Source: Pterois miles (taxonomy: Eukaryota; Chordata; Actinopteri; Perciformes; Scorpaenidae). From it: a DNA stretch of 64,000 nt. The notes beneath the pieces are model-generated. The model ran no database searches and had not been told where the DNA came from. It saw nothing but the letters and a program-made list of their open reading frames with translations. Both the position numbers and the translations under genes were made by a program. Shown piece by piece: positions 14,910 through 28,200 of this stretch. Each line of letters begins with the position of its first letter. Positions within the stretch are counted from its first letter, which is position 1. The stretch spans positions 186,001 to 250,000 of the forward strand of contig CAMQGK010000326.1 of assembly GCA_947000775.1 (NCBI GenBank). Direction: 5' to 3'.

Positions 14910-17669
14910 ACAACATACTACAACACAATGCAAAGTAACAACGCAAAGTAACGCAACGCAAAGTAACACAACACAAAGTAACACAACACAAAAGTAACGC
15001 AAAACAAACTAAAACAACGCAAAGTAACACAACGTACTACAACACAATGCAAAGTAACAACGCAAAGTAACGCAACGCAAAGTAACGCAACGCAAAGTAA
15101 CGCAACGCAAAGTAACACAACGCAAAGTAACGCAACGCAGAGTAACGCAACGCAGAGTAACGCAACGCAGAGTAACGCAACGCAAAGTAACACAACGCAA
15201 AGTAACACAACGCAAAGTAATGCAACCCAAAGTAACGCAACGCAAAATTACACAACGCAAAGTAACACAACGCAAAGTAACACAACGCAAAGTAACACAA
15301 CACATTACAACACAAGGCAAAGTAACAACGCAAAGTAACAACGCAAAGTAACGTAACGCAAAGTAACGTAACGCAAAGTAACGCAACGCAAATTAACGCA
15401 ACGCAAAGTAACACAACGCAAAGTAACGCAACGCAGAGTAACGCAACGCAGAGTAAAGCAACGCAAAGTAAAGCAAAGCAAAGTAACGCAATGCAAAGTA
15501 ACACAACGCAAAGTAACACAACGCAAAGTAACAAAACGCAAAGAAACGCAACGCAAAGTAACTCAACGCAAAGTAACGCAAGGCAAAGTAACACAACGCA
15601 AAGTAACACAACGCAAAGTAACACAACGCAAAGTAACACAACGCAAAGTAACGCAAGACATTACAACACAAGGCAAAGTAAAGAAACGCAAAGTAACGCA
15701 ACGCAAATTAACGCAACGCAAAGTAACGCAACGCAAAGTAACGCAATGCAAAGTAACGCAACGCAAAGTAACACAACGCAAAGTAACGCAACGCAAAGTA
15801 ACGCAACACAAAGTAACACAACACAAAGTAACGCAAAACAAACTAAAACAACGCAAAGTAACACAACGTACTACAACACAATGCAAAGTAACAACGCAAA
15901 GTAACGCAACGCAAAGTAACGCAACGCAAAGTAACGCAACGCAAAGTAACACAACGCAAAGTAACGCAATGCAACGCACTACAACACAAGGCAAAGTAAC
16001 ACAAGGCAAAGTAACACAACGCAAAGTAACAAAACGCCAAGTCACGCAACGCAAAGTAACTCAACGCAAAGTAACGCAAGGCAAAGTAACACAACGCAAA
16101 GTAACGCAATGCAACGCACTACAACACAAGGCAAAGTAACACAACGCAAAGTAACACAACGCAAAGTAACACAACGCAAAGTAACACAACGCAAAGTAAC
16201 AAAACGCAAAGTAACGCAACGCAAAGTAACTCAACGCAAAGTAACGCAAGGCAAAGTAACACAACGCAAAGTAATACAACCCAAAGTAACGCAATACAAA
16301 GTAACACAACGCAAAGTAACACAACGCAAAGTAACGCAACACATTACAACACAAGGCAAAGTAACGTAACGCAAAGTAACGCAACGCAAATTAACGCAAC
16401 GCAAAGTAACGCAACGCAAAGTAACACAACATACTACAACACAATGCAAAGTAACAACGCAAAGTAACGCAATGCAAAGTAACACAACACAAAGTAACAC
16501 AACACAAAGTAACGCAAAACAAACTAAAACAACGCAAAGTAACACAACGTACTACAACACAATGCAAAGTAACAACGCAAAGTAACGCAACGCAAAGTAA
16601 CGCAACGCAGAGTAACGCAACGCAAAGTAACGCAACGCAAAGTAACACAACGCAAAGTAACGCAACGCAAAGTAACGCAACGCAAAGTAACGCAACGCAA
16701 AGTAACGCAACGCAAAGTAACGCAATGCAACGCACTACAACACAACGCAAAGTAACACAACGCAAAGTAACACAACGCAAAGTGACGCAACACATTACAA
16801 CACAAGGCAAAGTAACGCAACGCAAAGTAACGCAAGGCAAAGTAACGCAACGCAAAGTAACGCAATGCAACGCACTACAACACAACGCAAAGTAACACAA
16901 CGCAAAGTAACACAACGCAAAGTGACGCAACACATTACAACACAAGGCAAAGTAACGCAACGCAAAGTAACGCAAGGCAAAGTAACGCAACGCAAAGTAA
17001 CGCAACGCAAAGTAAGGCAACGCAAAGTAACGCAATGCAACGCAAGGCAAAGTAACACAACGCAAAGTAACGCAATGCAACGCACTACAACACAAGGCAA
17101 AGTAACACAACGTAAAGTAACACAACGCAAAGTAACACAACGCAAAGTAACACAACGCAAAGTAATACAACCCAAAGTAACGCAACGCAAAGTAACGCAA
17201 CGCAAAGTAAAACAACATACTACAACACAATGCAAAGTAACAACGCAAAGTAACGCAACGCAAAGTAACACAACACAAAGTAACACAACACAAAAGTAAC
17301 GCAAAACAAACTAAAACAACGCAAAGTAACACAACGTACTACAACACAATGCAAAGTAACAACGCAAAGTAACGCAACGCAAAGTAACGCAACGCAAAGT
17401 AACGCAACGCAAAGTAACACAACGCAAAGTAACGCAACGCAGAGTAACGCAACGCAGAGTAACGCAACGCAGAGTAACGCAACGCAAAGTAACACAACGC
17501 AAAGTAACACAACGCAAAGTAATGCAACCCAAAGTAACGCAACGCAAAATTACACAACGCAAAGTAACACAACGCAAAGTAACACAACGCAAAGTAACGC
17601 AACACATTACAACACAAGGCAAAGTAACAACACAAGGCAAAGTAACAACACAAAGTAACGCAACGCAAA

Positions 17670-20600
17670 TTAACGCAACGCAAAGTAACACAACACATTA
17701 CAACACAAGGCAAAGTAACAACGCAAAGTAACGTAACGCAAAGTAACGTAACGCAAAGTAACGTAACGCAAAGTAACGCAACGCAAAGTAAAACAACGTA
17801 ATACAACACAATGCAAAGTAACAACGCAAAGTAACGCAACGCAAAGTAACACAACACAAAGTAACACAACACAAAAGTAACTCAAAACAAACTAAAACAA
17901 CGCAAAGTAACACAACGTACTACAACACAATGCAAAGTAACAACGCAAAGTAACGCAACGCAAATTAACGCAATGCAAAGTAACACAACGCAAAGTAACG
18001 CAACGCAAAGTAACGCAACGCAGAGTAAAGCAACGCAAAGTAAAGCAAAGCAAAGTAACGCAATGCAAAGTAACACAACGCAAAGTAACACAACGCAAAG
18101 TAACAAAACGCAAAGTAACGCAACGCAAAGTAACTCAACGCAAAGTAACGCAAGGCAAAGTAACACAACGCAAAGTAACACAACGCAAAGTAACACAACG
18201 CAAAGTAACACAACGCAAAGTAACGCAAGACATTACAACACAAGGCAAAGTAAAGAAACGCAAAGTAACGTAACGCAAAGTAACGCAACGCAAATTAACG
18301 CAACGCAAAGTAACGCAACGCAAAGTAAAACAATGTACTACAACACAATGCAAAGTAACAACGCAAAGTAACGCAACGCAAAGTAACACAACACAAAGTA
18401 ACACAACACAAAAGTAACGCAAAAAAACTAAAACAACGCAAAGTAACACAACGTGCTACAACACAATGCAAAGTAACAACGCAGAATAACGCAACGCAGA
18501 GTAACGCAACGCAAAGTAACGCATCGCAAAGTAACGCAACTTAGAGTAACGCAACGCAGAGTAACACAATGCAAAGTAACGCAACACATTACAACACAAG
18601 ACAAAGTAACGTAACGCAAAGTAACGCAACGCAAATTAACGCAACGCAAAGTAATGCAAAGCAAAGTAACGCAACGCAAAGTAACACAACGCAAAGTAAC
18701 GCAACGCAAAGTAAAACAACATACTACAACACAATGCAAAGTAACAACGCAAAGTAACGCAACGCAAAGTAACACAACACAAAGTAACACAACACAAAAG
18801 TAACGCAAAACAAACTAAAACAACGCAAAGTAACACAACGTACTACAACACAATGCAAAGTAACAACGCAAAGTAACGCAACACAAAGTAAAGCAACGCA
18901 AAGTAACACAACGCAAAGTAACGCAACGCAGAGTAACGCAACGCAGAGTAACGCAACGCAAAGTAACACAACGCAAAGTAACACAACGCAAAGTAACGCA
19001 ACGCAAAGTAACTCAACGCAAAGTAACGCAAGGCAAAGTAACACAACGCAAAGTAACACAACGCAAAGTAATACAACCCAAAGTAACGCAACGCAAAGTA
19101 ACACAACGCAAAGTAACACAACGCAAAGTAACACAACGCAAAGTAACGCAACACATTACAACACAAGGCAAAGTAACGTAACGCAAAGTAACGTAACGCA
19201 AAGTAACGTAACGCAAAGTAACGTAACGCAAAGTAACGTAACGCAAAGTAACGTAACGCAAAGTAACGTAACGCAAAGTAACGTAACGCAAAGTAACGCA
19301 ACGCAAATTATCGCAACGCAAAGTAACGCAACGCAAAGTAAAACAACGTACTACAACACAATGCAAAGTAACAACGCAAAGTAACGCAACGCAAAGTAAC
19401 GCAACGCAAAGTAACACAACACAAAGTAACACAAAACAAAAGTAACTCAAAACAAACTAAAACAACGCAAAGTAACACAACGTACTACAACACAATGCAA
19501 AGTAACAACGCAAAGTAACGCAACGCAAATTAACGCAACGCAAAGTAACACAACGCAAAGTAACGCAACGCAGAGTAACGCAACGCAGAGTAACGCAACG
19601 CAGAGTAACGCAACTCAGAGTAACGCAACGCAAAGTAAAGCAAAGCAAAGTAACTTAACGCAAAGTAACACAACGCAAAGTAACACAACGCAAAGTAACA
19701 AAACGCAAAGTAACGCAACGCAAAGTAACTCAAGGCAAAGTAACGCAAGGCAAAGCAACATAACGCAAAGTAACACAACGGAAAGTAACACAACGCAAAG
19801 TAACACAACGCAAAGTCACACAATGCAAAGTAACACAACACAAAGTAACACAACACAAAGTAACACAACACAAAGTAACACAACACAAAGTAACGCAAAA
19901 CAAACTAAAACAACGCAAAGTAACACAACGTACTACAACACAATGCAAAGTAACAACGCAAAGTAACGCAACGCAAAGTAACGCAACGCAAAGTAACGCA
20001 ACGCAAAGTAACGCAAGGCAAAGTAACACAACACAAAGTAACACAACGCAAAATAATACAACCCAAAGTAACGCAACGCAAAGTAACACAACGCAAAGTA
20101 ACACAACGCAAAGTAACACAACGCAAAGTGACGCAACACATTACAACACAAGGCAAAGTAACGCAACGCAAAGTAACGCAATGCAACGCAAGGCAAAGTA
20201 ACACAACACAAAGTAACGCAATGCAACGCACTACAACACAAGGCAAAGTAACACAACGCAAAGTAACACAACGCAAAGTAACAAAACGTAAAGTAACGCA
20301 ACGCAAAGTAACTCAACGCAAAGTAACGCAAGGCAAAGTAACACAACGCAAAGTAACACAACGCAAAGTAACACAACGCAAAGTAACAAAACGTAAAGTA
20401 ACGCAACGCAAAGTAATACAACCCAAAGTAACGCAACGCAAAGTAACGCAACGCAAAGTAAAACAACGTACTACAACACAATGCAAAGTAACAACGCAAA
20501 GTAACGCAACGCAAAGTAACGCAACGCAAAGTAACGCAACGCAAAGTAACACAACGCAAAGTAACGCAACGCAGAGTAACGCAACGCAGAGTAACGCAAC

Positions 20601-20780
20601 GCAGAGTAACGCAACGCAAAGTAACACAACGCAAAGTAACACAACGCAAAGTAATGCAACCCAAAGTAACGCAACGCAAAATTACACAACGCAAAGTAAC
20701 ACAACGCAAAGTAACACAACGCAAAGTAACGCAACACATTACAACACAAGGCAAAGTAACAACACAAAGTAACGCAACGC
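17670..20780 (+). repeat. Higher-order repeat block B, copy 1 (approximate)
   Basis: The variant order from about 17.67 to 20.78 kb is repeated immediately to the right at an offset of 3,114 falling to 3,070-3,100 bp. A diagnostic piece is the uniform run of eight ACGTAACGCAAAGTA monomers at 19,176-19,295, followed by the unusual AAATTATCGC. The same run returns at 22,261-22,380 and 24,008-24,127. Confidence 0.78.
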
Positions 20781-20783
20781 AAA

Positions 20784-23640
20784 TTAACGCAACGCAAAGT
20801 AACACAACACATTACAACACAAGGCAAAGTAACAACGCAAAGTAACCTAACGCAAAGTAACGTAACGCAAAGTAACGTAACGCAAAGTAACGCAACGCAA
20901 AGTAAAACAACGTAATACAACACAATGCAAAGTAACAACGCAAAGTAACGCAACGCAAAGTAACACAACACAAAGTAACACAACACAAAAGTAACTCAAA
21001 ACAAACTAAAACAACGCAAAGTAACACAACGTACTACAACACAATGCAAAGTAACAACGCAAAGTAACGCAACGCAAATTAACGCAACGCAAAGTAACAC
21101 AACGCAAAGTAACGCAACGCAAAGTAACGCAACGCAGAGTAAAGCAACGCAAAGTAAAGCAAAGCAAAGTAACGCAATGCAAAGTAACACAACGCAAAGT
21201 AACAAAACGCAAAGTAACGCAACGCAAAGTAACTCAACGCAAAGTAACGCAAGGCAAAGTAACACAACGCAAAGTAACACAACGCAAAGTAACACAACGC
21301 AAAGTAACGCAAGACATTACAACACAAGGCAAAGTAAAGAAACGCAAAGTAACGTAACGCAAAGTAACGCAACGCAAATTAACGCAACGCAAAGTAACGC
21401 AACGCAAAGTAAAACAACGTACTACAACACAATGCAAAGTAACAACGCAAAGTAACGCAACGCAAAGTAACACAACACAAAGTAACACAACACAAAAGTA
21501 ACGCAAAAAAAACTAAAACAACGCAAAGTAACACAACGTGCTACAACACAATGCAAAGTAACAACGCAGAGTAACGCAACGCAAAGTAACGCATCGCAAA
21601 GTAACGCAACTTAGAGTAACGCAACGCAGAGTAACACAATGCAAAGTAACGCAACACATTACAACACAAGACAAAGTAACGTAACGCAAAGTAACGCAAC
21701 GCAAATTAACGCAACGCAAAGTAATGCAAAGCAAAGTAACGCAACGCAAAGTAACACAACGCAAAGTAACGCAACGCAAAGTAAAACAACATACTACAAC
21801 ACAATGCAAAGTAACAACGCAAAGTAACGCAACGCAAAGTAACACAACACAAAGTAACACAACACAAAAGTAACGCAAAACAAACTAAAACAACGCAAAG
21901 TAACACAACGTACTACAACACAATGCAAAGTAACAACGCAAAGTAACGCAACACAAAGTAAAGCAACGCAAAGTAACACAACGCAAAGTAACGCAACGCA
22001 GAGTAACGCAACGCAGAGTAACGCAACGCAAAGTAACACAACGCAAAGTAACACAACGCAAAGTAACACAACGCAAAGTAACGCAACGCAAAGTAACTAA
22101 ACGCAAAGTAACGCAAGGCAAAGTAACACAACGCAAAGTAACACAACGCAAAGTAATACAACCCAAAGTAACGCAACGCAAAGTAACACAACGCAAAGTA
22201 ACACAACGCAAAGTAACACAACGCAAAGTAACGCAACACATTACAACACAAGGCAAAGTAACGTAACGCAAAGTAACGTAACGCAAAGTAACGTAACGCA
22301 AAGTAACGTAACGCAAAGTAACGTAACGCAAAGTAACGTAACGCAAAGTAACGTAACGCAAAGTAACGTAACGCAAAGTAACGCAACGCAAATTATCGCA
22401 ACGCAAAGTAACGCAACGCAAAGTAAAACAACGTACTACAACACAATGCAAAGTAACAACGCAAAGTAACGCAACGCAAAGTAACGCAACGCAAAGTAAC
22501 GCAACGCAAAGTAACACAACACAAAGTAACACAAAACAAAAGTAACTCAAAACAAACTAAAACAACGCAAAGTAACACAACGTACTACAACACAATGCAA
22601 AGTAACAACGCAAAGTAACGCAACGCAAATTAACGCAACGCAAAGTAACACAACGCAAAGTAACGCAACGCAGAGTAACGCAACGCAGAGTAACGCAACG
22701 CAGAGTAACGCAACTCAGAGTAACGCAACGCAAAGTAAAGCAAAGCAAAGTAACTTAACGCAAAGTAACACAACGCAAAGTAACACAACGCAAAGTAACA
22801 AAACGCAAAGTAACGCAACGCAAAGTAACTCAAGGCAAAGTAACGCAAGGCAAAGCAACATAACGCAAAGTAACACAACGGAAAGTAACACAACGCAAAG
22901 TAACACAACGCAAAGTCACACAATGCAAAGTAACACAACACAAAGTAACACAACACAAAGTAACACAACACAAAGTAACGCAAAACAAACTAAAACAACG
23001 CAAAGTAACACAACGTACTACAACACAATGCAAAGTAACAACGCAAAGTAACGCAACGCAAAGTAACGCAACGCAAAGTAACGCAACGCAAAGTAACGCA
23101 AGGCAAAGTAACACAACACAAAGTAACACAACGCAAAATAATACAACCCAAAGTAACGCAACGCAAAGTAACACAACGCAAAGTAACACAACGCAAAGTA
23201 ACACAACGCAAAGTGACGCAACACATTACAACACAAGGCAAAGTAACGCAACGCAAAGTAACGCAATGCAACGCAAGGCAAAGTAACACAACACAAAGTA
23301 ACGCAATGCAACGCACTACAACACAAGGCAAAGTAACACAACGCAAAGTAACACAACGCAAAGTAACAAAACGTAAAGTAACGCAACGCAAAGTAACTCA
23401 ACGCAAAGTAACGCAAGGCAAAGTAACACAACGCAAAGTAACACAACGCAAAGTAACACAACGCAAAGTAACAAAACGTAAAGTAACGCAACGCAAAGTA
23501 ATACAACGCAAAGTAACGCAACGCAAAGTAACGCAACGCAAAGTAAAACAACGTACTACAACACAATGCAAAGTAACAACGCAAAGTAACGCAACGCAAA
23601 GTAACACAACACAAAGTAACACAACACAAAAGTAACGCAA
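20784..23640 (+). repeat. Higher-order repeat block B, copy 2 (approximate)
   Basis: Adjacent second copy of block B, carrying the eight-monomer ACGTA run at 22,261-22,380 and the shared rare strings TGCTACAACACAATGC and GCAACTTAGAGTAACGC (21,5xx-21,6xx, matching 18,45x-18,55x). Differences from copy 1 are mostly single-monomer gains or losses. Confidence 0.76.
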
Positions 23641-25200
23641 AACAAACTAAAACAACGCAAAGTAACACAACGTACTACAACACAATGCAAAGTAACAACG
23701 CAAAGTAACGCAACACAAAGTAAAGCAACGCAAAGTAACACAACGCAAAGTAACGCAACGCAGAGTAACGCAACGCAGAGTAACGCAACGCAAAGTAACA
23801 CAACGCAAAGTAACACAACGCAAAGTAACGCAACGCAAAGTAACTCAACGCAAAGTAACGCAAGGCAAAGTAACACAACGCAAAGTAACACAACGCAAAG
23901 TAATACAACCCAAAGTAACGCAACGCAAAGTAACACAACGCAAAGTAACACAACGCAAAGTAACACAACGCAAAGTAACGCAACACATTACAACACAAGG
24001 CAAAGTAACGTAACGCAAAGTAACGTAACGCAAAGTAACGTAACGCAAAGTAACGTAACGCAAAGTAACGTAACGCAAAGTAACGTAACGCAAAGTAACG
24101 TAACGCAAAGTAACGTAACGCAAAGTAACGCAACGCAAATTATCGCAACGCAAAGTAACGCAACGCAAAGTAAAACAACGTACTACAACACAATGCAAAG
24201 TAACAACGCAAAGTAACGCAACGCAAAGTAACGCAACGCAAAGTAACACAACACAAAGTAACACAAAACAAAAGTAACTCAAAACAAACTAAAACAACGC
24301 AAAGTAACACAACGTACTACAACACAATGCAAAGTAACAACGCAAAGTAACGCAACGCAAATTAACGCAACGCAAAGTAACACAACGCAAAGTAACGCAA
24401 CGCAGAGTAACGCAACGCAGAGTAACGCAACGCAGAGTAACGCAACGCAGAGTAACGCAACGCAAAGTAAAGCAAAGCAAAGTAACTTAACGCAAAGTAA
24501 CACAACGCAAAGTAACACAACGCAAAGTAACAAAACGCAAAGTAACGCAACGCAAAGTAACTCAACGCAAAGTAACGCAAGGCAAAGCAACATAACGCAA
24601 AGTAACACAACGGAAAGTAACACAACGCAAAGTAACACAACGCAAAGTCACACAATGCAAAGTAACATAACACAAAGTAACACAACACAAAGTAACACAA
24701 CACAAAGTAACGCAAAACAAACTAAAACAACGCAAAGTAACACAACGTACTACAACACAATGCAAAGTAACAACGCAAAGTAACGCAACGCAAAGTAACA
24801 CAACGCAAAGTAACGCAACGCAAAGTAACGCAAGGCAAAGTAACACAACACAAAGTAACACAACGCAAAATAATACAACCCAAAGTAACGCAACGCAAAG
24901 TAACACAACGCAAAGTAACACAACGCAAAGTAACACAACGCAAAGTGACGCAACACATTACAACACAAGGCAAAGTAACGCAACGCAAAGTAACGCAACG
25001 CAAAGTAACGCAATGCAACGCAAGGCAAAGTAACACAACACAAAGTAATGCAATGCAACGCACTAAAACACAAGGCAAAGTAACACAACGCAAAGTAACA
25101 CAACGCAAAGTAACAAAACGTAAAGTAACGCAACGCAAAGTAACTCAACGCAAAGTAACGCAAGGCAAAGTAACACAACGCAAAGTAACACAACGCAAAG
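23640..25200 (+). repeat. Higher-order repeat block B, partial copy 3 (approximate)
   Basis: Repeats the order seen at about 18.8-20.4 kb (offset 4,832, then 4,817 bp, again differing by 15) and at about 21.9-23.5 kb. It contains the ACGTA run at 24,008-24,127. To the right the order scrambles before a shorter ACGTA run near 26.43-26.52 kb, in which one unit is GCGTA. Confidence 0.72.
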
Positions 25201-28200
25201 TAACAAAACGTAAAGTAACGCAACGCAAAGTAATACAACCCAAAGTAACGCAACGCAAAGTAACACAACGTGCTACAACACAATGCAAAGTAACAACGCA
25301 GAGTAACGCAACGCAAAGTAACGCAATGCAAAGTAACGCATCGCAAAGTAACGCAACGCAGAGTAACGCAACGCAGAGTAACACAATGCAAAGTAACGCA
25401 ACACATTACAACACAAAACAAGGCAAAGTAACGTAACGCAAAGTAACGTAACGCAAAGTAACGTAACGCAAAGTAACGAAAAGCAAAGTAACGCAACGCA
25501 AAGTAACGCAACGCAAATTAACGCAACGCAAAGTAACGCATCGCAAAGTACAACACAAGGCAAAGTAACGTAACGCAAAGTAACGTAACGCAAAGTAACG
25601 TAACGCAAAGTAACGCAACGCAAATTAACGCAACGCAAAGTAACGCAACGCAAAGTAAAACAACGTACTACAAAACAATGCAAAGTAACAACGCAAAGTA
25701 ACACAACGCAAAGTAACAAAACGCAAAGTAACGCAACGCAAAGTAACTCAACGCAAAGTAACGCAAGGCAAAGTAACACAACGCAAAGTAACACAACGCA
25801 AAGTAACACAACGCAAAGTAACACAACGCAAAGTAACACAACGCAAAGTAACACAACGCAAAGTAACGCAACACATTACAACACAAGGCAAAGTAAAGAA
25901 ACGCAAAGTAACGTAACGCAAAGTAACGCAACGCAAATTAACGCAACGCAAAGTAACGCAACGCAAAGTAAAACAACGTACTACAACACAATGCAAAGTA
26001 ACAACGCAAAGTAACGCAACGCAAAGTAACACAACACAAAGTAACACAAAACAAACTAAAACAACGCAAAGTAACACAACGTGCTACAACACAATGCAAA
26101 GTAACAACGCAGAGTAACGCAACGCAAAGTAACGCAACGCAAAGTAACGCATCGCAAAGTAACGCAACGCAGAGTAACGCAACGCAGAGTAACACAATGC
26201 AAAGTAATGCAACACATTACAACACAAGACAAAGTAACGTAACGCAAAGTAACGTAACGCAAAGTAACGCAAGGCAAAGTAACACAACGCAAAGTAACAC
26301 AACGCAAAGTAATACAACCCAAAGTAACGCAACGCAAAGTAACACAACGCAAAGTAACACAACGCAAAGTAACACAACGCAAAGTAAAACAACGCAAAGT
26401 AACGCAACACATTACAACACAAGGCAAAGTAACGTAACGCAAAGTAGCGTAACGCAAAGTAACGTAACGCAAAGTAACGTAACGCAAAGTAACGTAACGC
26501 AAAGTAACGTAACGCAAAGTAACGCAACGCAAATTATCGCAACGCAAAGTAACGCAACGCAAAGTAAAACAACGTACTACAACACAATGCAAAGTAACAA
26601 CGCAAAGTAACGCAACGCAAAGTAACGCAACGCAAAGTAACACAACACAAAGTAACACAAAACAAAAGTAACTCAAAACAAACTAAAACAACGCAAAGTA
26701 ACACAACGTACTACAACACAATGCAAAGTAACAACGCAAAGTAACGCAACGCAAATTAACGCAACGCAAAGTAACACAACGCAAAGTAACGCAACGCAGA
26801 GTAACGCAACGCAGAGTAACGCAACGCAGAGTAACGCAACGCAAAGTAAAGCAAAGCAAAGTAACTTAACGCAAAGTAACACAACGCAAAGTAACACAAC
26901 GCAAAGTAACAAAACGCAAAGTAACGCAACGCAAAGCAACATAACGCAAAGTAACACAACGGAAAGTAACACAACGCAAAGTAACACAACGCAAAGTCAC
27001 ACAATGCAAAGTAACACAACACAAAGTAACACAACACAAAGTAACACAACACAAAGTAACGCAAAACAAACTAAAACAACGCAAAGTAACACAACGTACT
27101 ACAACACAATGCAAAGTAACAACGCAAAGTAACGCAACGCAAAGTAACGCAACGCAAAGTAACGCAACGCAGAGTAACGCAACGCAGAGTAACACAACGC
27201 AAAGTAACGCAACACATTACAACACAAGACAAAGTAACGTAACGCAAAGTAACGCAACGCAAATTAACGCAACGCAAAGTAACGCAACGCAAAGTAACGC
27301 AACGCAAAGTAAAACAACATACTACAACACAATGCAAAGTAAAAACGCAAAGTAACGCAACGCAACGTAACGCAACGCAAAGTAACGCAACGCAATGTAA
27401 CGCAACGCAAAGTAACGCAACGCAAAGTAACACAACCCAAAGTAACACAACACTAAGTAACGCAAGACAAACTAAAACAACGCAAAGTAACACAATACAA
27501 AGTAACGCAATGGAAAGTAATGCAACGCAAAGTAACGCAATGCAAAGTAACACAACGCAAAGTAACAACAAAAAGTAACACAACGCAAAGTAACGCAACA
27601 CATTACAACACAAAGCAAAATAACGCAATGCAAAGTAACGCAACGCAAAGTAACGCAACGCAAAGTAACACAATGCAAAGTCACGCAATGTTCTACAACA
27701 TAACGCAAAGTAACACAATGCAAAGTAACACAACGCGAAGTAACGCAACGCAAAGTAACGCAACGCAAAGTAACACAACGCAAAGTAACGCAACGCAAAG
27801 TAACGCAACACAAAGTAACGCAACGCAAAATAACGCAACGCAACGCACTACAACACAAGGCAAAGTAACACAACGCAAAGTAACACAACGCAAAGTAACA
27901 CAACGCAAAGTAACACAACGCAAAGTAACACAATGCAAAGTAACGCAACGAAAAGTAACACAACGCACTATAACACATCGCAAAGTAACACAAGGCAAAG
28001 TAACACAACGCAAAGTAACACAATGCAAAGTAACACTACGTACTACAAATCAAGGCAAAGTAACACAACGCAAAGTAATGCAACGCAACGTAGTACAATA
28101 CAACGCAAAGTAACACAACACAAAGTAACACAACACAAAGTAACGTAATGCAAAGTAATGCAACGCAAAGTAACGCAATGCAAAGTAACACAACGCAAAG

